Shown piece by piece: positions 46,118 through 54,444 of a stretch of 64,000 nucleotides of DNA. The stretch is from Pandoraea apista (GTDB taxonomy: Bacteria > Pseudomonadota > Gammaproteobacteria > Burkholderiales > Burkholderiaceae), in NCBI RefSeq assembly GCF_001465595.2, contig NZ_CP013481.2, positions 3,844,001 through 3,908,000 on the forward strand, written 5' to 3'. Positions within the stretch are counted from its first letter, which is position 1. Each line of letters starts with the position of its first letter. A program made the translations under genes and the position numbers. Below the pieces are notes generated by a model, which was given only the letters and a program-made list of their open reading frames with translations, searched no databases and was not told where the DNA came from.

Positions 46118-47050
46118 ATGACTCGCAAGTTTTCGCGTCACCCTGCGCAAGTGCACCATGTGTCATCGCATCCGGCCAGCCGGCGCACCGTTCCGGGCAC
46201 CGTAGAGAGCAGCGCGCGTCGCGGATTTCTCGCCACGCTCGGTGTCGCCGCCATGCCGGCCGCGTTCGTCGGATCGCTCGGCGGCACGCTTGGCGGATTG
46301 CTCACCAGCACCCTGTCGCTGTTCTCCACGCCGGCGCACGCGCAAACCATTGCCGACATCAAGAAGAAGGGCACGATCAACGTCGGCATGCTCATCGACT
46401 TCCCACCGTACGGCACGACAAATGCGCAAGCGCAGCCGGATGGTTACGACGCCGACGTCGCGAAACTGCTGGCCAAGGATCTGGGGGTGAAGCTCAACCT
46501 CATGCCCGTCACGGGACCGAACCGGATTCCGTATCTGCTCAGCGGTAAGGTCGATGTGCTCGTCGCCTCGCTCGCAATCACACCGGAGCGCGCCAAACAG
46601 GTCCAGTTCTCCAAACCGTATGCCGCCGCCACCATTCTGCTGCTCGGAAAGACGGGAGCCGCCATCAAGTCAGCCGCCGATCTGAAAGGGGTACGTGTGA
46701 GCGTTGCACGCGCCAGTACGCAGGACATGGCCGTGACCAAGACCGCGCCAGAAGGCACCGAGATCCGTCGTTTCGACGACGATGCCTCCGCGATGCAAGC
46801 ACTGCTCAGCGGGCAGGTCGATGCCATCGGCTGCTCAGTAACGGTCGCAAACGCAATTCGTCAGCGTGCGCCCGGCCAGTTCGAGCCGAAGTTCAATCTG
46901 CTACAACAGGCAATGGGGATTGCGATGCGCCCCAATCAGCCGGAACTGCTGGCAGCCATCAACGACTTTGTCTCACGTAATACGGCCAATGGCGAATTGA
47001 ACAAGCTCTATCGCAAGTGGCTCGAAACCGATCTGCCGAAGATGGCGTGA
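46118..47050 (+). CDS. amino-acid-type ABC transporter binding protein with Tat-like signal
   Basis: A 310-residue family-3 solute-binding protein. The leader contains SARRGFLATLG, a twin-arginine motif, followed by a hydrophobic stretch and cleavage near AHA-Q (about residue 70), so export folded by Tat is likely. The mature part has the family features INVGMLIDFPPYG, GYDADVAKLLAKDLGV and ITPERAKQVQFSKPY. ATG 46118 has TGGAG upstream. No permease or ATPase gene is adjacent, so it is an orphan component or serves a transporter elsewhere. Confidence 0.87.
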   Translation: MTRKFSRHPAQVHHVSSHPASRRTVPGTVESSARRGFLATLGVAAMPAAFVGSLGGTLGGLLTSTLSLFSTPAHAQTIADIKKKGTINVGMLIDFPPYGTTNAQAQPDGYDADVAKLLAKDLGVKLNLMPVTGPNRIPYLLSGKVDVLVASLAITPERAKQVQFSKPYAAATILLLGKTGAAIKSAADLKGVRVSVARASTQDMAVTKTAPEGTEIRRFDDDASAMQALLSGQVDAIGCSVTVANAIRQRAPGQFEPKFNLLQQAMGIAMRPNQPELLAAINDFVSRNTANGELNKLYRKWLETDLPKMA

Positions 47051-47250
47051 GCACCGCCGCGCGCCGCCCGCGTTGCGCAAATAGCCCCAGCGTTCTCTCC
47101 CGGTCGTTGCGTTCCGACGCCAGATTTGCGCACGCCTGGTGAAACCCATGCGCCCCACAAAAAAGTAGTCGTCAACGCGACAACGCATCTCACCCCCCTT
47201 CGCGGCACCTCGTCTCTGTTCGCCGGGTTGCGCAGCGTCTCTCGTCGGCC

Positions 47251-47272
47251 TATCGAAATGCACATTTCGATA
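47251..47272. promoter_or_regulatory. 22-bp perfect palindrome, candidate NfeR operator
   Basis: Arms TATCGAAATG and CATTTCGATA flank a CA centre, 164 bases before nfeR. A shorter GATATATC palindrome lies at about 47391-47398, nearer the gene. Together they make the 47051-47435 gap a probable regulatory region; no gene is supported in it. Confidence 0.5.
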
Positions 47273-47435
47273 TCGTTTCCCTACATCCCCCGCCTGCTAC
47301 CCAAATGCCCCAAATCCCTTATTCCACGGGGATTCCCCCTGATCTCCCTAGGGACAAAACGAAAAAAATTTTGCTTTCGATGCAATTTAGATATATCGTA
47401 AACACGTCTTAACCACATCGATAAGGAGTCGCATC

Positions 47436-48092
47436 ATGCGTGGATCACGTGGCGATTTCATGGGCCGAGGCCCGTTTGACCTGGACAAAATGGATTTTGG
47501 CGACGAACGGCGCGGTGCGCGCCATGGACGGCGCGGCGGCGGCGAGGGCTATGGCGACGGCCGGTTCGCACGGACCGACGAAGCCCGCAGTGAACGAACA
47601 GAACGCGGTGGCCGGGGCGGACGCGGTGGCGGACGCCTCTTCAGTCACGGTGGTTTGCGGCTCGTGTTACTGCATCTGATTGCGCAACAACCACGTCACG
47701 GCTACGAACTCATCAAAGCCATCGAAGAAAGCGTGAACGGAACGTACAGCCCCAGCGCAGGCGTGGTCTATCCGACGCTCACGCTGCTTGAAGAAATGGG
47801 CTACATCCGTGTGCAGGAAAACGCAGGCGAGAGCCAACGCAAGTCGTACGAGATCACCGACACCGGCCGCGAGTATCTGGTCGAAAACGAAGACTCGGTC
47901 ACGGAGTTGCTCGCGCGCCTCGCCACGCGTCGCGAGCGCTCGGAAGACATGCCGCCGCAGGTCATGCGCGCGCTGCACAACTTCAAATATGCCGTGCATT
48001 TGCGGCTGGGCGGCGAACCGCTCTCCACCGAACAGGCCAACGCATTTGCCGCGATTCTCGACGCGGCCGCACAACAACTGGAGCGACTCTGA
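47436..48092 (+). CDS. nfeR: PadR-family metal-responsive regulator (YqjI/NfeR-like)
   Basis: A 218-residue repressor. The PadR winged-helix part (from about residue 68: GGRLFSHGGLRLVLLHLIAQQPRHGYELIKAIEE, then SPSAGVVYPTLTLLEEMGYI) closely follows E. coli YqjI/NfeR, which represses the adjacent reductase gene and responds to nickel or iron. The N-terminal 65 residues are Gly/Arg/Asp-rich and lack the His/Cys clusters of the E. coli protein. AAGGAG precedes the ATG. The stop overlaps the start of the reductase gene (TGATG), so the pair is one operon. Confidence 0.88.
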   Translation: MRGSRGDFMGRGPFDLDKMDFGDERRGARHGRRGGGEGYGDGRFARTDEARSERTERGGRGGRGGGRLFSHGGLRLVLLHLIAQQPRHGYELIKAIEESVNGTYSPSAGVVYPTLTLLEEMGYIRVQENAGESQRKSYEITDTGREYLVENEDSVTELLARLATRRERSEDMPPQVMRALHNFKYAVHLRLGGEPLSTEQANAFAAILDAAAQQLERL

Positions 48093-48931
48093 TGCAAGAC
48101 AACGCTGCACCGAACGCTGTCCCCGACCGCACGCCGCAACGTGTGCGCCATGAACTCCGCATGCGCCTGCTCGAAGTGCGCAGCGTCGAGCCGCTCACGC
48201 CCCACATGCTGCGCGTGACGCTGGGCGGCGACGACCTCGATGGCTTCACCAGCCCCGGTTTCGACGACCACGTCAAGCTGTTCTTCCCCAACCCGCAGAC
48301 CGGCGAACTGACACTGCCGCAGATCGGTGCCGAGGGCGTGGCCAAACCGGCCCCCGGCGACGCGCCGCGTCTGATGCGCGATTACACGCCGCGCGACTAC
48401 GATGCGGCGTCGAAAACGCTCGTGATTGATTTCGCCATGCATGACTCCGGTTCCGCCACGCAGTGGGCGCGTTCGGCCAAACCGGGCGATCGTATCGGCG
48501 TTGGCGGACCTCGGGGCTCGTTCGTCATTCCCATGAACTTCGACGGCTACGTGCTCATCGGTGACGACACGGCGCTGCCGGCGATTGCTCGGCGTCTGGC
48601 CGAGTTGCCCGCAGGCGCGCTGGTGTTCGTCTTCGCGGAAGTCGACAGCCCTGCCGACCGCCTGCGCTTCGCAAGTCAGGCCGACGTCGTGGTGGAGTGG
48701 ATCTATCGCGAAGGCAAGCCCGCCGGCGAAAGCACTGCGTTGATCGACACCCTTCAGGTTGCCTCGTTGCCCAACGGCGACGTGCACGTCTGGGTAGCAG
48801 CCGAAGCCGGTGTCGCGAAAGCCGTGCGCCGCCATCTCGTCGACGTTCGCGGACTCAACCCGAAATGGGTGAAGGCAGCCGCCTACTGGCGGCGTGGCGA
48901 CGCCGCCGTGCACGAGAATCTGGACGATTGA
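48092..48931 (+). CDS. nfeF: siderophore-interacting protein, NADPH ferric-chelate reductase (YqjH/NfeF-like)
   Basis: A 279-residue flavoreductase of the SIP/ViuB family that releases iron from ferric siderophores in the cytoplasm. The FAD-binding motif RDYTPRDYD, the GDRIGVGGPRGSF segment, and the C-terminal NADPH part ending VKAAAYWRRGDAAVHEN are characteristic. Translationally coupled to nfeR by TGATG, it is almost certainly that protein's target. Iron-siderophore reduction is inferred from the family. Confidence 0.9.
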   Translation: MQDNAAPNAVPDRTPQRVRHELRMRLLEVRSVEPLTPHMLRVTLGGDDLDGFTSPGFDDHVKLFFPNPQTGELTLPQIGAEGVAKPAPGDAPRLMRDYTPRDYDAASKTLVIDFAMHDSGSATQWARSAKPGDRIGVGGPRGSFVIPMNFDGYVLIGDDTALPAIARRLAELPAGALVFVFAEVDSPADRLRFASQADVVVEWIYREGKPAGESTALIDTLQVASLPNGDVHVWVAAEAGVAKAVRRHLVDVRGLNPKWVKAAAYWRRGDAAVHENLDD

Positions 48932-48990
48932 GGAAGAGGCAGCGCGTGTATGCTTTCTATCCGTCGCTCAAAAAAGAACGCTTAATACGT

Positions 48991-49344
48991 ATGGATACGC
49001 CGCTACTGCCCGATACCAACCTGTTTGCCGGCTTGCCTTCGCACCCGGTCGATCCGAAGGCGGCCGAGCAGTTCGATACACTGCTCAGCCGACCGGGAAT
49101 GCGGGTCGAACGCATCGTCTCCACCGGGCAGGCGTCGCCCGAGGGCTTCTGGTACAACCAGGCGCAGCATGAGTGGGTCGTGTTGCTCACCGGCGGCGCC
49201 GGCCTCGCCTTCGCCGACACGCCGGGCCAGACGCTCGTGCTGAATCCGGGCGACGCCGTTACGATCGCCGCTCACCGAATGCACCGCGTGGCGTGGACTG
49301 CACCGGGTGAAACCACCGTCTGGCTGGCGATTCACTACGATTGA
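48991..49344 (+). CDS. cupin-domain protein
   Basis: A 117-residue single cupin barrel: PEGFWYNQAQHEWVVLLTGGAGLAF carries the first metal motif region and LVLNPGDAVTIAAHRMHRVAWT the second, with His residues placed for metal binding. It is probably a small metalloenzyme or sensor of unknown substrate. ATG 48991 follows the reductase by 59 bases and may be read with it. There is no signal peptide. Confidence 0.8.
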   Translation: MDTPLLPDTNLFAGLPSHPVDPKAAEQFDTLLSRPGMRVERIVSTGQASPEGFWYNQAQHEWVVLLTGGAGLAFADTPGQTLVLNPGDAVTIAAHRMHRVAWTAPGETTVWLAIHYD

Positions 49345-49497
49345 CGCCGCACTTCCATTCCCCTTTGGAGAAATTCCCTGCCGTATTTCGGAATTGCCTG
49401 ATAGAAAAGGCAGGAACAAATTCCGACTATGAAAACGCGCCCGGGGATGTCGAATCTCGGCACCCGGAGGGCGGTTCACCCAAGGGGGTACGACGAC

Positions 49498-49845
49498 ATG
49501 GAGCAACGCAAACGACACGACGGCTTCGAGCGTTGGGCAGCGGGCGCGACGGCGCGTCAGACGGGGCGGGACGATACCCGTTGGCGCGTATTTCGCGCAC
49601 CGGAGCAGGCAGACTTTCACGGGTTCGTCGTGTGGTGTTACACGCAGGGCGTTTTTCTCGGTCAGGAGTTTGACCGGCGTACCGACACCATCACGCATTG
49701 CTACGTGCGTAACGGTGCCTGGGCCGTGCAATTCGATTCGTATGGGGAGGCCTGTGAGCGTGCCTTCGACATTCACACGCCGACACTGATTCTGTACGCA
49801 CCGGAGCGCAACGGCGGCGTTTTCATCACCAGCACCGAGCAGTAA
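49498..49845 (+). CDS. hypothetical protein, 115 aa
   Basis: A small soluble protein that I cannot assign. It has a plausible alpha/beta pattern (WRVFRAPEQADFHGFVVWCYTQGVFLGQEFDRRTDTITHCYVRNGAWAVQFDSYGEACERAFD) and is followed by a good terminator, which supports a real gene. ATG 49498 lies after AGGGGG at a slightly long distance; ATG 49429 in frame would add 23 residues. It is read rightward like the cupin gene. Confidence 0.6.
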   Translation: MEQRKRHDGFERWAAGATARQTGRDDTRWRVFRAPEQADFHGFVVWCYTQGVFLGQEFDRRTDTITHCYVRNGAWAVQFDSYGEACERAFDIHTPTLILYAPERNGGVFITSTEQ

Positions 49846-49882
49846 GGGGCGCGTCACAATCGACGTTTGCCGTAACAAGATG

Positions 49883-49918
49883 GCACCGGCCGGCAAAATA
49901 CTGGCCGGTGCTTTTTTT
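49883..49918 (+). terminator. intrinsic terminator
   Basis: A nine-base-pair stem GCACCGGCC/GGCCGGTGC with an 11-base loop is followed by seven T (49912-49918). It ends the rightward transcript of the 115-aa protein gene. Confidence 0.88.
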
Positions 49919-49975
49919 CTGAAATGCTCCACCACACGGCGACGGGCGCCTTCGCGCCCGGCGTAGCGAACCGGA

Positions 49976-50731
49976 TCAGGCGTAGTTGCGGATGTCGTCG
50001 ATCTCGGTCTGACCGAAATCGTCGCGCTCGGTCAGTGCCAGAATGCGGCGGGCGACATCTTCCGGCGACGAGAGCTTGCCGCTCGCTTTGAGGTCCTGAA
50101 ACCGTGCCAACGCCGGAAAACTCTCCACGCTGCTGCTGCGAATCGTCTCCTGCATGCCGGTATCGACCACGCCCGGCGCGAGCGACACCGCCTGCACCCC
50201 GTGCTCGCGATGCTCCGCGTTGACCACTCGCGTATACATATCCAGCGCAGCCTTGGTCGAGCAGTAGACCGCCCAACCGGCGTTCGGCTGACGGCCGGCG
50301 CCTGAAGAGATGTTCACAATCTGGCGTTTGGCGGTCAATCCTTGTGTCGCGGTGAGAAAACGGGCCGTAAGCAGCATGACCGAAGTCACGTTCAGCGCGA
50401 ATGCCGCGCCGATGGCGGCCGGGTCCGTCAGGGCCGCGCTGTTGGCGACCGGATTGACCGTGCCGGCGTTGTTGATCAGCAGATAGCGGTCGGCGTTACG
50501 CGTCAGCGTGGCGAAGATACGCTCGGCGACCTGCGCAGTGGCTTGCGTGTCGGCCAGATCGACGGCGATTTGTTCGAGCGTGACGCCCTGAGCGCTCGCC
50601 TGCGCGGCGAGGTCGTCGTCCGTGCGGCGCGCCAGCGTCACGAGATGGGTACCGGAGGTGAGCAAACAGCGTGCGAGCGCCGCACCGAGACCACGGGAGG
50701 CGCCAGTCAGAATGGCAATCGTTTGGGACAT
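49976..50731 (-). CDS. short-chain dehydrogenase (benzil/sepiapterin reductase-like)
   Basis: A 251-residue SDR with the NADP motif TGASRGLGAAL (residues 9-19), NNAG, catalytic Ser in NISSGAGRQP and YCSTK as the Tyr-Lys pair. The C-terminal PGVVDTGMQETIRSSSVESFP loop resembles YueD/benzil reductases, which reduce dicarbonyls. ATG 50731 gives a standard N-terminus, but the sequence in front reads CTCCT rather than a ribosome site on this strand. It is divergent from the phosphonate operon. Confidence 0.82.
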   Translation of the reverse strand: MSQTIAILTGASRGLGAALARCLLTSGTHLVTLARRTDDDLAAQASAQGVTLEQIAVDLADTQATAQVAERIFATLTRNADRYLLINNAGTVNPVANSAALTDPAAIGAAFALNVTSVMLLTARFLTATQGLTAKRQIVNISSGAGRQPNAGWAVYCSTKAALDMYTRVVNAEHREHGVQAVSLAPGVVDTGMQETIRSSSVESFPALARFQDLKASGKLSSPEDVARRILALTERDDFGQTEIDDIRNYA

Positions 50732-51102
50732 TAGGAGATATGCGGTCGGAAAACGCCGCAAAAAGAGGCCATCGGGATCGTCATTATCCGCGCAACATTC
50801 CGGCACCGCTATCCCGTCTCATCTTCGTTTTTCCAGCCGAACCGGGCATGAACGCGGGGGCCGGCGACTGCCGGTGCGTCAAAACGACACCGGGTGCCTC
50901 CAAAGCGAAATGGAGTATTGCGGAATATAATCGCAAACTTCGCATGCTTATAACCTAAGGTAGTAAAAAGCGCGTTTGGCGAGGCCGCCGGAACGCTCAG
51001 GACACCGGCACGGCGAGAGGTTTATCGCCCGTCAATGTCCCGAATCGTCAAGCTTGTCGCGGTAGTTACAGGTCTGTTGAGTGCACTGCACATTACCGCC
51101 TT
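50732..51102. other. promoter region of the phosphonolipid operon
   Basis: This gap lies between the divergent SDR and phosphotransferase genes. TATAAT at 50926-50931 is a perfect -10 hexamer on the plus strand, with only a weak -35, and AT-rich TATATATT lies at 51108-51115 just before the first gene. No protein gene is supported. If TATAAT is used, the leader is about 165 bases long. Confidence 0.4.
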
Positions 51103-52641
51103 ATGGGTATATATTCCCCCCTCATGGAAACGATACCGAAAATCATTTCGGCGCACGCTGCTGCGCCGGATGCGAGCAAAACTGCACGCCCGGTGCCACC
51201 GCGCCCGCGTCAATACGATGCGCGGCTTGCGCGCTGGATGGTCACGCCACTCGTCAATACCCGGGTGAGCCCGAACCACCTCACGACGCTTCGGCTGGTC
51301 GTCGGGCTGGCCTGTACGTGGGCATTTGCGCAAGGCAGCTATGCCATGGCCAATTTGGGCGCTTTGCTGCTCGTGCTGTCGAACTTCATCGACCACACGG
51401 ACGGCGAACTGGCGCGCATCAGCGGCAAGACCAGCCGTATCGGCCACCTCTACGACCTCGCCTCTGACGCCTTCGTAACTGTGCTGCTGTTTGGCGGCAT
51501 CGGCATGGGCGTCATGGCCTCGTCTACGGACCACTACCCGCTGCCCGTGCCGCTGTCGGCATCTGCGCTCGGCTGGATCGCCGGGTTTGCCGTGGCGCTG
51601 ATCTTCTTCCTGCGCATGCGCATTGAAGACCGTGTCGGCAAGGCCGGTACGAAGCAGGCATCCGTCGGTGGCTTCGAGACGGAAGACGTGCTCTATCTGA
51701 TGCCGCTCGTCACGTTGTTCGACGGCACGCGTGGTTTCCTGGTCGCCGCCGCCATCGGCGCACCGATCTTCGCGTTGCTCGTGATTGCCGACTACGTGCG
51801 TGTCATGCGCCGCCCGCTGCCTGCCAAGGCCGACGCTACCGGCGCTACTGCCCCCGCAACGCCTGTGGTATCCACTGCGCCCACTGAACCCGTGACGCCT
51901 GCGGCATTCGCGGCGGATGCGGAAATCGAGCGCGCACTGGACGCCATCGACTTCGACGCCGTCACCCGCGAGTTCAAATCGCAGGACGCCTTCATCTATC
52001 TCGAGAAGTTCCTGCCCGCGACGGTCACGGAACAATTGATTGCGGCGGCCCGATCGGTCACGCCGAACGTCAACCGTAACTACCTTCCCGGTCACAAACA
52101 GGGGGGCAGCGTAAGCCGCCACACGCTCGACGAGCTTGCCCCGTTCGTCGCCGAGTTGTACCGTTCGCCTGCCCTGATGCGCTTTCTGGAGCGTCTGGCC
52201 GGCGAAAAACTGCTGCCCTCGCCGCAAGACGACCCGCACGCGTATGCGCTGTATTACTACACGCGTCCGGGCGATCACATCGGCTGGCACTATGACACCT
52301 CCTACTACAAGGGCCGCCGCTACACGCTGCTGCTAGGCGTGGTGGACCAATCGAGCTGCAAGCTCGAATACCGACTTCACACCCGCAATCCGGGCGTGCC
52401 GCAAGTCGATGGCGCCGTGGCGTATCCGCCCGGAGCGCTGGTGTTCTTCGACGGGGACAAACTGCATCACCGGATCACGCCGCTCGGCGACAACGAAGAG
52501 CGAATCTCGCTCACGTTCGAGTACGTGACCGACCCGCGCATGGGCACGTGGCAGCGCTTCATTTCAAACATGAAAGACGCCATTGCCTACTTCGGTTTCC
52601 GCCAAGTGTTTCGTCAGGTATTGGGACGGACGAAACGCTAA
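51103..52641 (+). CDS. CDP-alcohol phosphotransferase fused to 2-oxoglutarate/Fe(II) oxygenase
   Basis: A 512-residue two-domain protein. Residues 40-240 are a membrane CDP-alcohol phosphotransferase with the complete catalytic motif: Asp97, Asp100-Gly101, Ala104-Arg105, Gly114, Asp118 and Asp122. After an Ala/Pro/Thr linker (240-272), residues 275-480 form a double-stranded beta-helix dioxygenase with iron ligands His396, Asp398 and His455 or His456, and Arg467 for 2-oxoglutarate. The first domain would join a CMP-activated headgroup to a lipid alcohol; the second would hydroxylate the headgroup or lipid. It opens the phosphonate operon. ATG 51103 or ATG 51124 may be used; neither has a ribosome site. 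I know of no named family with this fusion. Confidence 0.85.
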   Translation: MGIYSPLMETIPKIISAHAAAPDASKTARPVPPRPRQYDARLARWMVTPLVNTRVSPNHLTTLRLVVGLACTWAFAQGSYAMANLGALLLVLSNFIDHTDGELARISGKTSRIGHLYDLASDAFVTVLLFGGIGMGVMASSTDHYPLPVPLSASALGWIAGFAVALIFFLRMRIEDRVGKAGTKQASVGGFETEDVLYLMPLVTLFDGTRGFLVAAAIGAPIFALLVIADYVRVMRRPLPAKADATGATAPATPVVSTAPTEPVTPAAFAADAEIERALDAIDFDAVTREFKSQDAFIYLEKFLPATVTEQLIAAARSVTPNVNRNYLPGHKQGGSVSRHTLDELAPFVAELYRSPALMRFLERLAGEKLLPSPQDDPHAYALYYYTRPGDHIGWHYDTSYYKGRRYTLLLGVVDQSSCKLEYRLHTRNPGVPQVDGAVAYPPGALVFFDGDKLHHRITPLGDNEERISLTFEYVTDPRMGTWQRFISNMKDAIAYFGFRQVFRQVLGRTKR

Positions 52642-53664
52642 ATGAACCGGACTGCCATCGTATCTCTCACCCTCGGTTTCGCCCTTTTCGTCGCCCTGCT
52701 GATCTGGCAGGGCACGGGATCGGTGATGTCCACGCTGGCGGTCGCCGGTTGGGGGCTGCTACCCATTGCCGCCTTCCACCTCGTGCCGCTGGTGCTCGAC
52801 GCCGCAGCCATTCAGGTGCTGGTGGCGAAATCCTGCTCGCTGCGCCGCGCCACACTCACGCGCTGGGTCGGCGAGTCGGTCAACAGCCTGCTGCCGGCCG
52901 GTCAGATCGGCGGGCCGATCGCGATGGTGCGTCAAATGAAGCAAAGCGGGATGGCCGGTCGCGAAGCTGCGGCTGCCATCACCGTCAGCACGACATTGCA
53001 GGCGGTGGCGCAAATCGTCTTCGCGCTGCTGGGGCTGGCCGTCTTCGGGATCAGCGCCACGCAAAACACCAATGACGGCCTGTGGCTGCCGATGCTGATC
53101 GCCACCGCACTCGTCTCCACGCTGCTCTATGCTTTCTATATCGCGCAACGGCGCGGCATCTTCGGTTGGGCGTTTCGCATGCTCTCGAAGATGTCTTCCA
53201 AGCGCGACTGGTCGTCGCTGCTCGATCGCGCCGACGCCGTCGACGAAATCGTGCAACGCATGTACGGCCAGCGCCGCCAGGTGCTCGCGAGCTTTATGCT
53301 CAGTCTCGTCGGCTGGATCGTCGGCACGGTGGAAGTCTGGTTGATTCTGCAATTCATCGGCCACCCGGTGAGTTGGGTCGACGCCATGTTGCTCGAAAGT
53401 CTGGGGCAGGCGATTCGCGGTGCCGCGTTCTTCGTGCCAGGCTCGCTTGGCGTGCAGGAAGGCGGGTACCTGCTGCTCGCCCCGCTCGTGGGTCTGCCGG
53501 CCGACGCCGCGCTGGCTCTTTCGCTGGCCAAACGCACGCGCGAGTTGCTGCTCGGCGTGCCGGGCCTCGTCTATCTGCATTTCTCCGAACGTGGCTGGCG
53601 CCGCCGGCGCGCCTCGCAACAAAGCGCGCCGCTGCCTGCCGCCACGGATTCTGCACCGCTCTGA
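52642..53664 (+). CDS. HpnL-like / LPG synthase-type membrane protein
   Basis: A 340-residue integral membrane protein of the UPF0104/LPG_synthase_TM group (TIGR00374-like), about eight helices. Conserved segments include WVGESVNSLLPAGQIGGPIAM and FFVPGSLGVQEGGYLLL. Family members such as HpnL and the MprF flippase half are thought to move lipids across the inner membrane. It begins directly after the phosphotransferase stop, so it is the obvious translocator for the lipid that enzyme makes. Hopanoid-linked HpnL is the closest functional label, but substrate assignment is inference. Confidence 0.8.
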   Translation: MNRTAIVSLTLGFALFVALLIWQGTGSVMSTLAVAGWGLLPIAAFHLVPLVLDAAAIQVLVAKSCSLRRATLTRWVGESVNSLLPAGQIGGPIAMVRQMKQSGMAGREAAAAITVSTTLQAVAQIVFALLGLAVFGISATQNTNDGLWLPMLIATALVSTLLYAFYIAQRRGIFGWAFRMLSKMSSKRDWSSLLDRADAVDEIVQRMYGQRRQVLASFMLSLVGWIVGTVEVWLILQFIGHPVSWVDAMLLESLGQAIRGAAFFVPGSLGVQEGGYLLLAPLVGLPADAALALSLAKRTRELLLGVPGLVYLHFSERGWRRRRASQQSAPLPAATDSAPL

Positions 53665-53679
53665 AGAAGGATATTCGCC

Positions 53680-54444
53680 ATGCGTGCCATTATTCTCGCA
53701 GCAGGCATGGGCCTGCGTTTGCTCCAGCCCGAAGATAAGCAGTCGCCCAAGTGCCTGCTGCCGTTCGACGGCATGTCACTGCTTGAGCGCCATCTGCGCA
53801 TGCTCGCGGCGGCCGGGATCACCGACGTCGTGCTCGCGCTCGGCTTCCACCATGAGCAGGTGAGCGAAGCGCTCGACCGTCTGAACTGGACACCGCGCCC
53901 GCAGATCCGCCTCAACCCAGACTTCCATCTGGGCAGCGTGCTCACGCTGCACACGGCCGCCGATGCGATGACCGCAGGCGGCGACGTGCTCGTCATGGAT
54001 GCCGACGTGCTCTACGATCAACGCATTTTCAATGCACTGGTCGCGGGCAAAACGGCGAACCGTCTGCTCATCGACCGCGATTTCGAAGTGGGCGACGAAC
54101 CGGTCAAGCTGTGCCTGCGCAATGGCGTGCCGGTCGAGCTGCGCAAGCAGGTCATGGTCGGCCTTGAATACGACACGGTCGGCGAATCGGTCGGCTTCTT
54201 CCGTTTCAACGAAGCGACAGCCGCGCGTCTTGCGGAAATCACGCGCGATTACGTCGAATCGGGCCGCGCGAAGATGCCGCACGAGGAAGCTGTGCGCGAT
54301 TTGCTGCTCGAGCGCGGTGCGCAATTCGAAACCGCCGATGTCACGGGCTTCCCGTGGATCGAAATCGACTACCCTGAAGACGTGAAGCGCGCTGCCGAAC
54401 AAGTGCTGCCGCAACTCGAACCGCTCACGATGGTGTCAGAATGA
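53680..54444 (+). CDS. sugar-nucleotidyltransferase-type protein, probable phosphonate cytidylyltransferase
   Basis: A 254-residue NTP_transferase (LicC/GlmU-N fold). The nucleotide loop [10 protein letters not shown] (residues 4-13) and PKCLLPFDG are intact, and metal Asp residues lie in VMDADVLYD and WIEIDYPED. In LicC and PntC relatives such domains make CDP-choline or CMP-aminoethylphosphonate; the operon predicts the latter. AAGAAGGA precedes ATG 53680. Its stop overlaps the next start (ATGA), tying it to the PEP mutase gene. Confidence 0.85.
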   Translation: MRAIILAAGMGLRLLQPEDKQSPKCLLPFDGMSLLERHLRMLAAAGITDVVLALGFHHEQVSEALDRLNWTPRPQIRLNPDFHLGSVLTLHTAADAMTAGGDVLVMDADVLYDQRIFNALVAGKTANRLLIDRDFEVGDEPVKLCLRNGVPVELRKQVMVGLEYDTVGESVGFFRFNEATAARLAEITRDYVESGRAKMPHEEAVRDLLLERGAQFETADVTGFPWIEIDYPEDVKRAAEQVLPQLEPLTMVSE

